Source: Rodentibacter caecimuris (GTDB lineage Bacteria; Pseudomonadota; Gammaproteobacteria; Enterobacterales; Pasteurellaceae). From it: a DNA stretch of 64,000 nucleotides. The notes beneath the pieces are model-generated. The model searched no databases. It saw only the letters and a program-made list of their open reading frames with translations, and had not been told where the DNA came from. How positions within the stretch are numbered: the first letter of the stretch is position 1; each line of letters starts with the position of its first letter. This document shows positions 63,910-64,000 of this stretch, one piece after another. Location: assembly GCF_024622045.1 (NCBI RefSeq), contig NZ_JANKBP010000006.1; one strand, written 5' to 3'. The translations under genes and the position numbers were made by a program.

Positions 63910-64000
63910 ACGAATCAGACAATCTGTGTGGGCACTTGTTAATAGACTTGTTAAAATATTTTTAATTTTGAAGTCTTAATAGGTGCTTAAACTAGAAATT

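Overview
The window is a chromosomal segment of a member of the Pasteurellaceae. The 9-bp uptake signal sequence AAGTGCGGT/ACCGCACTT occurs dozens of times, often as inverted pairs just after genes. This is the Haemophilus influenzae-type signal, so Haemophilus, Aggregatibacter or Pasteurella is favoured over Actinobacillus. AT-rich bases, PQ/QP-rich proteins, an OmpP2-like porin, a fused SiaQM TRAP transporter and Haemophilus-like gene clusters agree. The species is not determined. I see no prophage, insertion sequence, CRISPR array or restriction system.

Layout. 0-3.8 kb: dapA (-), bcp, a 600-bp non-coding stretch with decayed sequence, then exbB-exbD-tonB behind a Fur-box-like site. 3.8-5.2 kb: glmU (-). 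5.3-12.0 kb: complete L-fucose catabolism set fucR, fucI-fucK-fucU-fucA-fucP with a consensus CRP site. 12.3-18.1 kb: housekeeping genes pyrG, pirin, nudC, hemE, yjaG-like, hupA. 18.2-34.2 kb: an amino-sugar region with a DeoR-family regulator, glmS, an MFS transporter, a GlcNAc-type PTS EIICB, nanM, the SiaPQM TRAP transporter and, divergently, nanE-nanK-nanR-nanA-nagB-nagA. Sialic acid is imported, converted by NanA, NanK, NanE, NagA and NagB to fructose-6-P, or returned by GlmS to glucosamine-6-P for GlmU.

34.3-42.5 kb: a methyltransferase, an OmpP2-like porin (-), rnhA (-)/dnaQ (+) divergent, two identical tRNA-Asp genes, der, then hda, uraA and upp on the minus strand. 42.8-53.2 kb: glycogen cluster, in which malQ is reduced to a frameshifted, internally deleted remnant in front of intact glgB-glgX-glgC-glgA-glgP. 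53.3-56.4 kb: a long-chain acyl-CoA synthetase and gapA (both -). 56.7-57.6 kb: a surface lipoprotein with 38 tandem Gln-Pro units between its lipid anchor and a TbpB-type beta-barrel domain; this is the most unusual gene here. 57.7-63.7 kb: gmk-rpoZ-spoT-recG-murI. The window ends in an rRNA promoter and leader with boxA, so a 16S rRNA gene should start just beyond base 64000.

All functions are inferred from reading protein motifs and gene order; no database search was run.
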